From: Wuchereria bancrofti
Taxonomy: Eukaryota; Nematoda; Chromadorea; Rhabditida; Onchocercidae
Length of the DNA: 64,000 nt
Direction: 5' to 3'
NCBI GenBank assembly: GCA_005281725.1
Contig: SSBO01000012.1
Span: 17,638,343 to 17,702,342, forward strand
In this document: one piece after another, positions 49,025-59,514 of the stretch
How positions within the stretch are numbered: position 1 is the first letter of the stretch
Layout: each line of letters begins with the position of its first letter
The notes under the pieces: generated by a model
Databases searched by the model: none
The model's input: the letters and a program-made list of their open reading frames with translations, nothing else
What the model was told of the DNA's origin: nothing
Translations under genes and position numbers: made by a program

Positions 49025-52000
49025 AAGACCAAAACTTTTTGAATCCCAGCAATGCTATAGCAAATCTCTTTTTCTCCACTTGAATTTATATTTTTTTCCG
49101 AAATGATAGTATAAACATGTTTTTTAACTCTATTAGTTGTTTATTTTGAACTCAAAATTAATTTATTTATTATTGACGACAATAAAGAAGAAAAATTGTT
49201 TTCAAGATTCCAATCGCAGAAATATTTTTTCCATTGTAAAGTAAAACTTTTTTAAAGTGAATGGACAATGAAATTTCGAAGTATTGAACTGATAATTTTT
49301 TGAAAATGTAAAAAAAATTTCATGATAGTATCGCAAATTTTTGTGTTTTATAGTTTCACCCAACAATGACCAAAGCACTCCTCCCATTTTACTGAACAAA
49401 GATCAAACCGTTTACTCGGCATGATAGTGATATTGGCAGTAATATACCAATGAGTAGAAAAAAATGAATTGCTTGTTGAATTGGTTAACTATACCTTTTC
49501 CGATGTTTTCTACAGTTGCCCCACCTTTCTTTACCATACTTCAACACATTTTTCGATTCTTTGTGTAGTAATTCATTTCGCAAGAAAAAAACCTGAAATT
49601 TTTATTTTAAGATTTAATGAGAATGCCTTCGCATAGAAGTATGAGGTTGATCCTTTCGAGAACTGTAATAATTGTTTATCTCCTTACCAAGTACATGTAT
49701 AATTCTCATTACTGAATTCTTACAAGAGATATTGGTAGAGTCCGGGATTTGACCGAGTGCCATTTTGGAGTTTTCTATATCTCTTTAGGAGTTACTTCTA
49801 TGCATTCAAAGTTACCTCTCTGCTATAAAGTGCTATTTCGTGGAAATACAGTGACTATAATTTGATATTACGTATGCAACAAAGAAAGTCTTTTGCTTCT
49901 ATAAGCATTTCAAAGTAGGGATAAATAAAAAAGTTAATAAAACTGATTGAATTACACTTAACAGAAATAATTAAAGTTACTCTTGAGTGAAGCAGTTAGT
50001 GCAGTTTGAGTGTAAATGCTAAGATAAGGAAATTTTCTTTCTCTTGTCTAAAAAATAGTATTATTAAAGTTTTTTTTCCCTTTCATTTTGCAGCGGTAAG
50101 TGTCATTGTAAAGAGATTCATCAGATTTGCTAGATGAGGCAAATTTTGCTTATCCATTTCATTTTCTTTTCTCTGATAATGTGCTGTGCTTATTCTTTTA
50201 CTCTCTCCTGTGCGAAGCTTAACAGTTAATATTGATGAGCAAAAACTTGCCGTCGTCCGCTTTATCTATTTCTCTGTTTCAGGTTTTTCCTTCTCAATTC
50301 CTTTTTCTTTTCAAGGTCAGTTAAAATAACGTTAGAGACAAGACAGTCATGCATAATGAGTGATTCAGAGATTGCGCTTTGAACTGCAAAGTTACTATAC
50401 AGAAGCATTACTTGATCGTTGATTTTAAGATTTAAAAGAATGTTGTATTTTAAGGAAAACCTATTATTCTTCTGATATTAACTTCCAAGATACGATGCAC
50501 CGATTTAAATTTTCCGATGCTGAAAATTGCATGAGGAAGATATGGATATAGAAGATTGATGATTTAGGCATGGAGAATCAGAGAAGAAACAAGCCTTTGT
50601 AAGATTCACAAGTTCGAATTGATTGTGCAGATAACTGGCTCAATTTGACATCGCTGTGGAGGGTCTATTTTGATCTTCAACTTAGTTCGTTTAAGTAGTT
50701 CTTGACAGTTAATCAGCATTTCGTTATCCGACAGAAACGAATGCTTTAGACGAAGTTTTATTGCAGATACAATATCTTTCCAAATGCATTTGCACGTTAT
50801 CTTTAATGCTGATAATTAATAACCAGTTTTGGTGTCACTGGAACATCAAGTCGATGAAGTTATGGAAATAGATTTACTACGCTAACAGAACTGTAATAAC
50901 AATTTAATAGATAATAATTATGTATGTTTCTTAATATGTCCGTAACTGATGCTTTTCATGTAATTGACACGTCCTTTCTGCAATTTATGATGTGGTTTTG
51001 AATTGTGTCCCGTGTTTGTTGAAGAATTAAAAAACGGAATTAGTAACTTCCGGAACATTACTTTTTGAATTTTGCTTGCCAAAATATAGTAAAAGAAGAT
51101 TGGATATAAAAATTAAAATTTTAAAATCGAACTTGGTGAATATCACTATTATGACTGCAATCCAAAGGAAATAATTAAGTTTAAGCAAACAAAGTAGAGA
51201 TACTCACTTTAGTCATAAAGAAACAGGGATGCCGACAGTTTTCTGACTGCTTAAAAATTAATTAAATAGAAGCAGAAAAAGTATTTGCAAATTTTTGGAA
51301 GCATTATTTTTTGCCACTATTCGATAACAGTAATATCAATCACATACCAAAAGACAAAAAAAATTTATTAACCCAACAATGGATCTCATTGTTGGTAACA
51401 CTAAAAAAAAATTGAAGAAGTGAATCATAAAAGATAAGTAATGTCCGTCAGGTGCTTGTTTCATCCGCCGTTAAAGTTTCTTCCATTGCCTAAAGGTTTC
51501 AGAATGCTCACAATATTTTCATATCAACCATTCCTGCACTTCCTTCTTGTAATTCATAGCGTAAACTGTATCTTATGAGTTAATAATTGACGAGAAATTT
51601 TCATTGCAGCAGTTGCCAAACAGTAAAAAATTTAAAAACCGTTGAGAATAGCGCACTGCTATTTCTTGAATGGCAGGAAAAGGAATTTAGGAGATTGCTG
51701 GAACAGCTCATTCCACGCACGATGTTAATGCTTGAAATCAGGTCCGTTTGTCTTGCTGTTGCTCTCTTTCAAGTTTCAGTCTCTTCGGGGGACCTCGGGA
51801 ATTGACTTCTATAATCAACACACGGTATTTTGGCTTAGATCTATCTTTATATTATTCGAGATCTTACTTATTAAAAGAATAGTTTGTAATTGATTAATTC
51901 AGTCTGTTTCCAGCCCATTTGGCAGAATGATTTTGTGAATTAATTACAAACATATGAAAAGTAGCATGAGAAATATAACTGAGAAAAGCAAATTTTGATC

Positions 52001-52879
52001 CGAAGACGCTCTGACTTATCTGAACCGAAGTGTTTTGGTGATTAGCGACTATCTGCTAGAAGAATTTGCGACATTTAATGAGTCTGTTGTTAATAGTTTT
52101 AACGTCTAATAAAGTTTCATTGATCCGTAACTGGAGCATTTTCCTGAATTTGCAGCTATAAATGTTTAGTGGTGTTATATTGGTGTAAAAATGAGAAATT
52201 TTCACTTCGTGAATTACTATTTACCGAATATTTCGACATCTACAGGTAAGTTTCTAATCGACACTTAATAGTTCATCAAAAGAATAAAGTTAACAATTCT
52301 TTTTTAGTCTCTTAGACTCCACTTATTATCTTGTTTTTTTTTTTTATAATCTTGTTTTTTTAGAAACTATTTGATGCAATAATGAATTACATTTTCTCAT
52401 GTAATGCAGTATACTTCCCTTTCTTTTGCATTCACCATGAATTTTTTTAATCACCGGAACGTTCTTCAGCTGTACGTGAAAATTTAGCTCAATGCATTAT
52501 TTCTTTGGTATTATGAAAAATGACATGTTCTCACTACAATTAAAGCTTACCTTTCATTAAAGTTCAGCAATACCCACTCAAGTCCTTATCCAACTAAAAT
52601 TGCTGTCATCAATAATATTATTCCGGCGGAACTATGCTGTACTTAATCCTTCGACGGAAGAAAATCCCTGGTAAACTTTTTGTTCATGATAATCAACTTT
52701 TGAAAATAGAACTACTGTAGTTCTTAATACAGTAACATAACTATGTCAGCCATGCTTCCAAGAACATTTGGGCCATGTTTACATTTGCTGTTTACGTAGG
52801 CCGAAATCTCCTTTTCCCTCTCTCTCACTCACTTGTCATGATTTTTGCATTATAGTTTTTCTTTGTTATTCTAGCCTTA
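49025..52879. other. Interval with one weak exon candidate
   Basis: At 51600-51741 (+) a strong acceptor (TTTTCATTGCAG), an open frame containing LEWQEKEFRRLLEQLIPRTM, and an AG|GTCCG donor could define an exon, but no partner was found. Otherwise AT-rich and featureless. Confidence 0.35.
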
Positions 52880-53318
52880 AAATTTATTTTTTAATCAGTC
52901 AGTAATCAAATGATCGGTTGCATAACACCCATAGTACGTTTTCTCAGCTCCTAGCAATGTTCTACACTTGGCTGCTGTATGATTCCCGTAATGATCACAT
53001 TTAAAACATCTTACAGCATGTGATTTATTCTTTCCGAGAGACCTGATAGATCCTCCTTTTAGTTTTCCACTAGATTCTGCACTTATAACAGCTGTTACTT
53101 CGCTATCTTCTGGCCGTTTTCGAATCACAAAACGAACATGTTCATCGGCATCCAAATTCGAAAACCAACCATCTTTAATTCAGACTGATGGACAAATACA
53201 TCATCACTACCTTTATCAGTTAAACCATTTACACGTTTGAACTTGTGCCATTTCTTTTCCTTCACCTATTGATGATAAATACTTAAACTCGGGTAATTAA
53301 TAAACTTGGGTAATTATA
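52880..53318 (-). pseudogene. lin-28 (pseudogene): Intronless lin-28 retropseudogene with 5' spliced-leader relics
   Basis: Reading the minus strand, pieces of LIN-28 appear in order without introns. The start of the cold-shock domain (AQVQTCKWFN) meets a stop, then a gap of roughly 13 residues. DDVFVHQSELKMVGF follows, then a one-base frameshift, then DADEHVRFVIRKRPEDSEVT, a basic linker, and two CCHC knuckles. The first knuckle is intact (CFKCDHYGNHTAAKC). In the second (YYGCYATDHLITD-stop) the first and last cysteines are lost. A cold-shock domain plus two CCHC knuckles, with the HQS-x-L-x-M-x-GF signature, is diagnostic for LIN-28, the RNA-binding regulator of let-7. Stop, deletion and frameshift show it is dead. 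An A-rich stretch follows the last stop. At the 5' end, two tandem motifs match the nematode SL1 leader. Confidence 0.85.
53283..53318 (-). repeat. Two tandem SL1-like motifs
   Basis: On the minus strand, TAATTACCCAAGTTT (15 bases identical to the core of nematode SL1) is followed 17 bases later by TAATTACCCGAGTTTAAG, one substitution in the same core. They sit directly 5' of the lin-28 retropseudogene, where a trans-spliced leader would be in its parent mRNA. SL1 is established knowledge; the relic interpretation is inference. Confidence 0.75.
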
Positions 53319-53493
53319 TTTCTTCACTTGATCATAAATATTTTCATATTATTCTGAACAGCGAACTAAGGGTGAACTAAGCGTTGTTGTTCCTGCAAAT
53401 CAAGAAATTTTTTAAGAACTTTACGAAAACTAGTGAACATTTAAGTTTCACTATCAGTATTAGAATCTTCACACGCTTGTCGCCATTCTCGTT

Positions 53494-53694
53494 AATTATT
53501 AGAAGCGGTCCACTATTTTCATGATCGTGATTTCGTGCATCGTGACATTAAAGCTGAGAATGTATTGCTGGGTTCAAATGGTGATTTAAAATTTGCTGAC
53601 TTCGGCTTTGCTCGTTATATCAATCAGAAAGAGAGATCGAAATCTTTCTGTGGCACCAAACCTTATTCTGCACCAGAAATTGTTCAGTTAATTC
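53494..53694 (+). pseudogene. Protein-kinase C-lobe fragment (TSSK/CaMK-like)
   Basis: The open frame reads AVHYFHDRDFVHRDIKAENV, then GDLKFADFGFARYI, then KSFCGTKPYSAPEIVQ. This gives the HRD catalytic loop, the DFG motif and the APE motif of a Ser/Thr kinase in correct spacing. The style (FCG-x-x-Y-x-APEI) resembles testis-specific serine kinases. There is no N-lobe upstream within the open frame, and the sequence ceases to look like a kinase after EIVQ, where the WSLGV region should begin. No convincing donor or acceptor bounds it. It is therefore either an isolated exon of a gene whose other exons I cannot see, or, more likely beside the lin-28 retrocopy, a decayed fragment. Confidence 0.6.
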
Positions 53695-53899
53695 GAAATG
53701 AAATTTATTCAAATACACAAATCGTTGTATTATCGCACTATTCATCGACACAAAGCAAGTTGTCCTGCAGAGCTGCGCCTACGTAAAAGAAAAATAATGT
53801 TCAAAATTATTCAACCAGTTGATGACAGGAAGCACGAACTGATTGATGGTCCAAAATTAATTTTTTCCAAATTAGCATTCCAGTGAATGTCATCAGCTA

Positions 53900-54927
53900 A
53901 ATAAACTTGTAGTTATTGTAAAACATGCTTGTTACGTGCTAGCAGTGAATATTAAGTAAGATTCGACTTGAGTTCTAATTTCCGTTGAAATAAGTATAAA
54001 AATTTGAATTCAGACATCGACCATATGATGCATATGCTGGTGATTAGCAAACTCTGGGTATATTACTCTACACAATGCTTATCGAGAAATGGCCTCATGA
54101 AAGAACAGCTTCTTGTTCGAATATGCAATTATGCAATTGCTGCCACTTGGCATTCACGTTTTATAATACCGTTAATGAATTTCTATGTTTGCAAAAGAAA
54201 AAAGCGTCAAGAGTTTAAAAGGAAATAAGCTGTTTGCAGGATCCACATGAGAGAAGTAAAAAGATGCTAAACTGCATGATCTTCTAGAGAGATATACTTC
54301 GCGTGCTGCACGAGCTCTAATACTGTGCCTAACGAATGAAGATTATCAATCCCACCATGCAATTAGCCTGCAAATTATCACAGCATACTAACTGACCAAT
54401 ATAGCTTTAAAATGATACATATGCACTCCTCTCAATAAATGGTTAAAAGTTCTCAAAGCAAACCAATACTGGTAGCACAACTAGAAGGTAGTGTTACCTA
54501 TCGTTACATCCCGAGAATTTAACAAACCTGACCTGAGTTTGAGAAATGTTTGCTAAATTTTGCATAATAGCGCTAGATTACAATGTTTCATTATGTGCGA
54601 GAGATTTTGCGCAGTATGAAAATGGTTCATCCAGCACTTTGTTCTTGTGGCATGTGTTTTACTCAAGTACTTCCTTATTAACACATACTGTAAATTACAT
54701 CTTGATCTCTGTCAGAATATTTTAAAATGCAGAATTACAAGCTTCCAGATATGGGTTAGTCAACTTAATTTGTAGAACTCAAAGAAAAAGAAGCTAGTTT
54801 TATCCACCGACCTGATTCTGTAAAGTGAACTTTGAATGATTCTTCATAGTGAACTTTGAATTGAAGTCTTCAAATTTGAACTCTATCCATCACAATATTC
54901 TGCTTCACTCTTTCAAAGTGTCGTTAA
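53900..54927. other. Spacer before the repeat mosaic
   Basis: No supported gene. Near 54230 an acceptor followed by DPHERSKKM recalls a kinase C-terminal motif but is too short to call. Confidence 0.35.
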
Positions 54928-55901
54928 GCAAGTTCATTCTTTAACCAATCAGGAAATTTGATTACGCAGCGCAATTCATGTCGATGGTCGACATTAGTTT
55001 ATTAGTATTTTTGAATATCCATAGGGTGACGTTGAGATAGTAGGTCATGGTAAGAGTGTTTATGTAAATTTGCAATTGTGTAAAGTTAGGTTAGGTATCC
55101 AGGAACATCCTATAACAGAAATTCAGAATTTGGAAACTATCAGATATTATCATATTTTGCTTTTTTAAACAATAGTTCTTCCAAAAGGCTGACGGTTGAG
55201 ACCAATTTAGCTTAAGCTTCTGTTGACTTTGTCATTTTAGCACACGTATAATAAATTGTTATGCAGATTTCTTCCAAGTTCTGAAAATATCTATACTTTG
55301 AATATTCAGTGTATAAGGATAATTTAAGTCCCAAAAATCCAAAACACCAACTCACTCTGAATTTAATGTGATACTTAGAAAAAAAGGAGAAAAATGTGTG
55401 TTGAAGGCAGTTAAGAGTTCTTTTAACCAATGTGTTAAATTAAGTATGAACTTATCAAGTTTGAAAATTTGTATCTTATGTTGGAAAAAGATTTAACAGT
55501 ATGTTTTTGTTGTTGTCGTAACTCCAGAACATCGACAATAGCCTTATTGGCTTTGTACGATATGATACAATATCGTACTTACGCAATAATAGGACAAGAA
55601 TTAACATGCAGTAAATATTAAATTATACCAATATTCAGCTGAACGTTCACTAAGTTGTACGATATTGGGTTTGTTAACATTCTAATAATTGCGCTCCCTC
55701 GAATCGCTGAACTGTTGAATCGAATCTATCAAAACTCTAATCCTTCTGTTGATCCACTCTTTTTAAATTCTTCGAGAATTCCTTCTCTTCTAGCGGTGAA
55801 TATCTCCAGGTCGGCTTCTTATGACCCATGTTTTGCTGATCGGACATGTTGCTTTAGCTTATTGCTTCAGTTCCAGCGTGTCCTTTCATAATTTGTTCAC
55901 G
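54928..55901. repeat. Inverted-repeat arm, left
   Basis: This block is the reverse complement of 63001-64000 with high identity and a few short indels (the right copy is about 26 bases longer). The match runs to the last base of the window, so the arms may extend further. Its inner end is the N at 55902. Confidence 0.92.
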
Positions 55902-55902
55902 N

Positions 55903-57003
55903 TTCCGGTGATGAAACATCACTGTCAACAAACTGAAGTTCGTTACACTGTAATCTGAATACGTAAAATGTAAATATCAATGACAAATGGATACTATACA
56001 AAATGTATGTAAATATAGGAATGAGAAGTTTCTGGATGTATTTCACCTTTGGCCATCGATTAGTTTAGGAAGGGTGTTAGCATCAATAGTTTTATATTTG
56101 CGTGAGTAGATTTTTGTTGAAATTTGAACTTTAGTCGTTACTTTCCGTGTTGAATGTTATAAAGCAAAGTTGATGTTTGTTGTAAGCAGCATTATTGATA
56201 ATATCTTTGATAGCATGATCACTATATTCTAGTGTAATAGAGATTTATTTAGAAATAGACACAAGTGAGAAAAAGTATACAGTATCAAATAAAAACTTTA
56301 AAAATGAGGACGAGAATGATAAAATATGGGAATATTGCGTTTTCTGTTGTTGCGGCAATTTTTATTGCTTGTTAGACTATGAGGTCATTAAAATTCATAT
56401 TGTCAATTAAAGTCCAAAGTGTACCTATAATTTGCTTAAAAAGGAATTTAGGTTAAAATGATTACGATATATTTCACCTTATTCAGTTTTGTTATGATTG
56501 AAACGCGCTTAACCTCTACTGGCATGTACAACATTGTAAACGTTTGTTTATTTAACTTATAATATATTTAACTCTAAAACATTTTCAGCCAATTTTCCGC
56601 TCCTAAACTTTGAAATCATTCAGCTTTAATTCGGCCTTGTTTTTCATTAACATTTTTCTTAAACAGTGTTCAAACATTTAGATACTTCATGGGAGAATCA
56701 CTCGGCGATTTTTAATATCTAAAGTGTATCCACTGATTTTGCAAATCTAAAATGTATCCATCGATTTTTGTGTAATGAAAATCTTTTGTTTTTGCAGTAT
56801 TTTAAAATGAATAGGTTCATTATTATTGTTATTGTTATTATTACACCAGTTTTTGCAGTATCAGTCTGTGAAAAATGTTAGTCGTCGTAATGGAACAAAA
56901 GCCATATCAACGTCAACATATTCAAATGACTTCATTAAATCACAACCATCCATTTCCACAAACCGAGTGGAATTCATTATTTTATTAATATTTGATTAAA
57001 GAA
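55903..57003. repeat. Internal module C, copy 1
   Basis: Aligns directly with about 60445-61530, and its first part also with 59727-60232. It includes the signal-peptide-like ATG frame (from about 56808) and one exon-like unit, and then breaks off into the stem-loop module at 57035. Confidence 0.88.
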
Positions 57004-57112
57004 TCTGCTTCAGTTAATAGGATTGGAGCGTATGGCATGTGTACGATATTGTATCATATCGTACAAAGCCAATAAGGCTATTGTCGATGTTCTGGAGTTA
57101 CGGTCAAAATTG

Positions 57113-58172
57113 TCATAAATCGGTCAAAATTGTCATAAATTGATATCAATGAATAATTAGTAAAAGGATGTTTTGCTGACTGAAACAACATATCTAATTC
57201 GTTTTGATGAAAGCAAAGTTGACATCAGTGAGATTTGCATGCGTAACATTAAACACGAGCTTGTTGATAAAGATGCTCGTTAATGAATTACTACATCGAT
57301 CTCCTTCCTTGTTGATCATTTATGATAAATCGACTTGAAGAATAACACTATAAAAGAATATCATGTCATGAATGTGAGAATTATGTGCATCGATTCTTTG
57401 ATTTGATGGTACTTTTTGTAGTGCCATAAATACGGAAACAGGTGCGATGGATAAGCATCATAAAGAAACGACAAAGTTTAATAATTCTGAGCTGTTGTGG
57501 CGATTAATATATCAACGAAGCCGAAAAATGTAATTAGTTGTTGTATACAGGTATGTTAACAAGGCTAAATAGCAGTAGACAGTTTTTGAAGGTATCAACG
57601 AGCTGAAAGAATAAATATATGCAGCAGTTAGGTCTCAATCCATGCGTGAACAAATTATGAAAGGACACGCTGGAACTGAAGCAATAAGCTAAAGCAACAT
57701 GTCCGATCAGCAAAACATGGGTCACAAGAAGCCGACCTGGAGATACTCACCGCTAGAAGAGAAGGAATTCTCGAAGGATTTAAAAAGAGTGGATCAACAG
57801 AAGGATTAGAGTTTTGATAGATTCGATTCAACAGTTCAGCGATTCGAGCGAGCGCAATTATTAGAATGTTAACAAACCCAATATCGCACAACTTAATGAA
57901 CGTTCAGCTGGATATTGGTACAATTTAATATTTACTGTATGTTCATTCTTTTCCTATTATTGCGTAAGTACAATATTGTATCATGTCGTACAAAGCCAAT
58001 AAGGCTATTGTCGATGTTCTGGAGTTACGACAACAACAAAAACATACTGTTAAATCTTTTTCCAACATAAGATACAAATTTTCAAACTTGATAAGTTCAT
58101 ACTTAATTTAACACATTGGTTAAAAGAACTCTTAACTGCCTTCAACACACATTTTTCTCCTTTTTTTCTAAG
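57113..58172. repeat. Internal module D, copy 1 (contains a third arm copy)
   Basis: Aligns directly with about 62476-63531. The part from about 57640 onward equals the inner half of the right inverted-repeat arm. It is preceded by a 20-bp tandem duplication (GGTCAAAATTGTCATAAAT unit at 57101). The end at 58172 is abrupt: the arm sequence is replaced by an inverted fragment of another module. Confidence 0.88.
57423..57533 (+). pseudogene. Coding-like remnant, possibly RMD/RMDN-related
   Basis: The frame reads INTETGAMDKHHKETTKFNN, then SELLWRLIYQRSRKM and a stop. The N-x-ELLWRL block resembles the start of the helical domain of nematode RMD (regulator of microtubule dynamics) proteins. Downstream in another frame, REQIMKGHAGTEAIS and MSDQQNMGHKKPTWRYSPLE appear, interrupted by stops. 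The same text recurs at 62768-63170. I treat it as decayed; the RMD link rests on one short motif. Confidence 0.3.
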
Positions 58173-58174
58173 TA

Positions 58175-58263
58175 TCTTCTGGTGGAGGTGATACCACAAA
58201 TTTTTCAGGCCCATTAACCTCAATAATTTTTGTCAAAATCACGTAATCACAATTCTCGAATAA
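58175..58263 (-). repeat. Inverted fragment of the 62.0-62.3 kb terminal exon
   Basis: The reverse complement matches about 62145-62235 (VILTKIIEVNGPEKFVVSPP region) almost exactly. It is joined directly to the truncated arm copy. Confidence 0.85.
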
Positions 58264-58321
58264 TTAGCTTTTGGTGGAGGTGATGTCTTGCACTTATTCA
58301 ATTTGATCGAATATTTTATTA

Positions 58322-58830
58322 TGTGGCCATCTGCCGGAAAAGCCGAATTATAATAATATGTCGAAATAAAATTGCATTAAATGCAAAGGACTAAAGATTG
58401 TCTTAATTGAATATTCTTTGGACAAATATAAAACTGTTTCAAAATCGCATACTATAATTCATCCAGTACTCATCTTTCAGTTGTAGCTGAATTTTACAGC
58501 TGTAAACAAAGAATATGTGCAGTGTTTAACATGTTGAAAATTGCTGCTTTGTTCTAAAACAAGTCTACTTGTAATGTCGAAATGTTGTAGAGGGTTTTAA
58601 TCTAATAGTCTTTCTTATGAGCAATCGACAATATTAAAAAAATATATAAAGAGCAACAAATACATAAAGAAAAAGAATAAAGAGAAAAAACAAATATATA
58701 TTACTACATAAAGAGTAAAAGATGATCTGATCAATAGCTCTTTGCTCACTGTAATCAAAACGCTTATTGTAAGCCAATACCTACTACTGTCTAGGTCGGG
58801 TTTTTAACATCAGCAAGCTACAATTCGGCC
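58322..58830. repeat. Dispersed repeat, copy 2, with flanking 23-bp direct repeats
   Basis: Diverged copy of 10933-11372. It is bracketed by GTCTTGCACTTATTCAATTT (58285) and GTCTTGCACTTATTCAATTC (58834), each followed by GAT: a 23-base direct repeat with one mismatch. Confidence 0.8.
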
Positions 58831-58856
58831 ACTGTCTTGCACTTATTCAATTCGAT

Positions 58857-59514
58857 TCATTTAAATCCTTTACTCAATTTTCCCATCAATTTATTTTTTC
58901 CTTTTCATCTCACTTTCGTGAATGAACTCTACAAAATTATAATATATTGTTGGTATAGATTAAAACTTGTGTGTCGTGGTTGTTAGCAATTAAAATTCGT
59001 TACAACATACTTCTTCACAATACATACCAGCTCCAAACTACAACTGAAAAAGGCTCCCTAACAAAGACCCACAATTTTTCGACACATCGTCATAACCATT
59101 CAAAATATGGAAGCTCTTTTCTACTGTATCTACTGTATTGGAATTGAACAGTGTGATAGGTGATGTCACTTTTCCTAATTTTTTGTAAATGTCATTTTTC
59201 TTAGTCTAAATAACAAGGACAAATTAACAGGACAAATTAAAACAGTATCTTCGATAAATGCAAATAGTGAAATATTTTGGACAAATGAGCAAGAGTGTGA
59301 ATACTGTGCAGACAGACAGTATCAATCTTCATTGTGATGGATTCATCCTGTAGTCAGAATGAGGGCGCAATGCTGAAGAAACAATTAATGGAGTCATTTC
59401 TCATACGGATGATTGAATAAACAGGACTGCTTAGTGGGATGTTCATCCATGCTTCTAACCTCAACGACTAGCTTTTTTTGCAAATTAACCAAAGACAGAT
59501 TCTTCACTTCATCA
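58857..59514. other. Single-copy spacer inside the repeat mosaic
   Basis: I see no coding signal and no copy elsewhere in the window. Confidence 0.4.

Noticed and set aside
52895..53155. CCHC zinc knuckle read first as a retrotransposon Gag
   Set aside because: The upstream frame supplies a cold-shock domain (CKWFN, DVFVHQSELKM) in LIN-28 order, and there is no polymerase or LTR nearby.
55212..55430. Arm-encoded open frame shared by both inverted-repeat arms
   Set aside because: The frame is kept only because the DNA is duplicated; the protein is hydrophobic and AT-codon driven, with no known motif.
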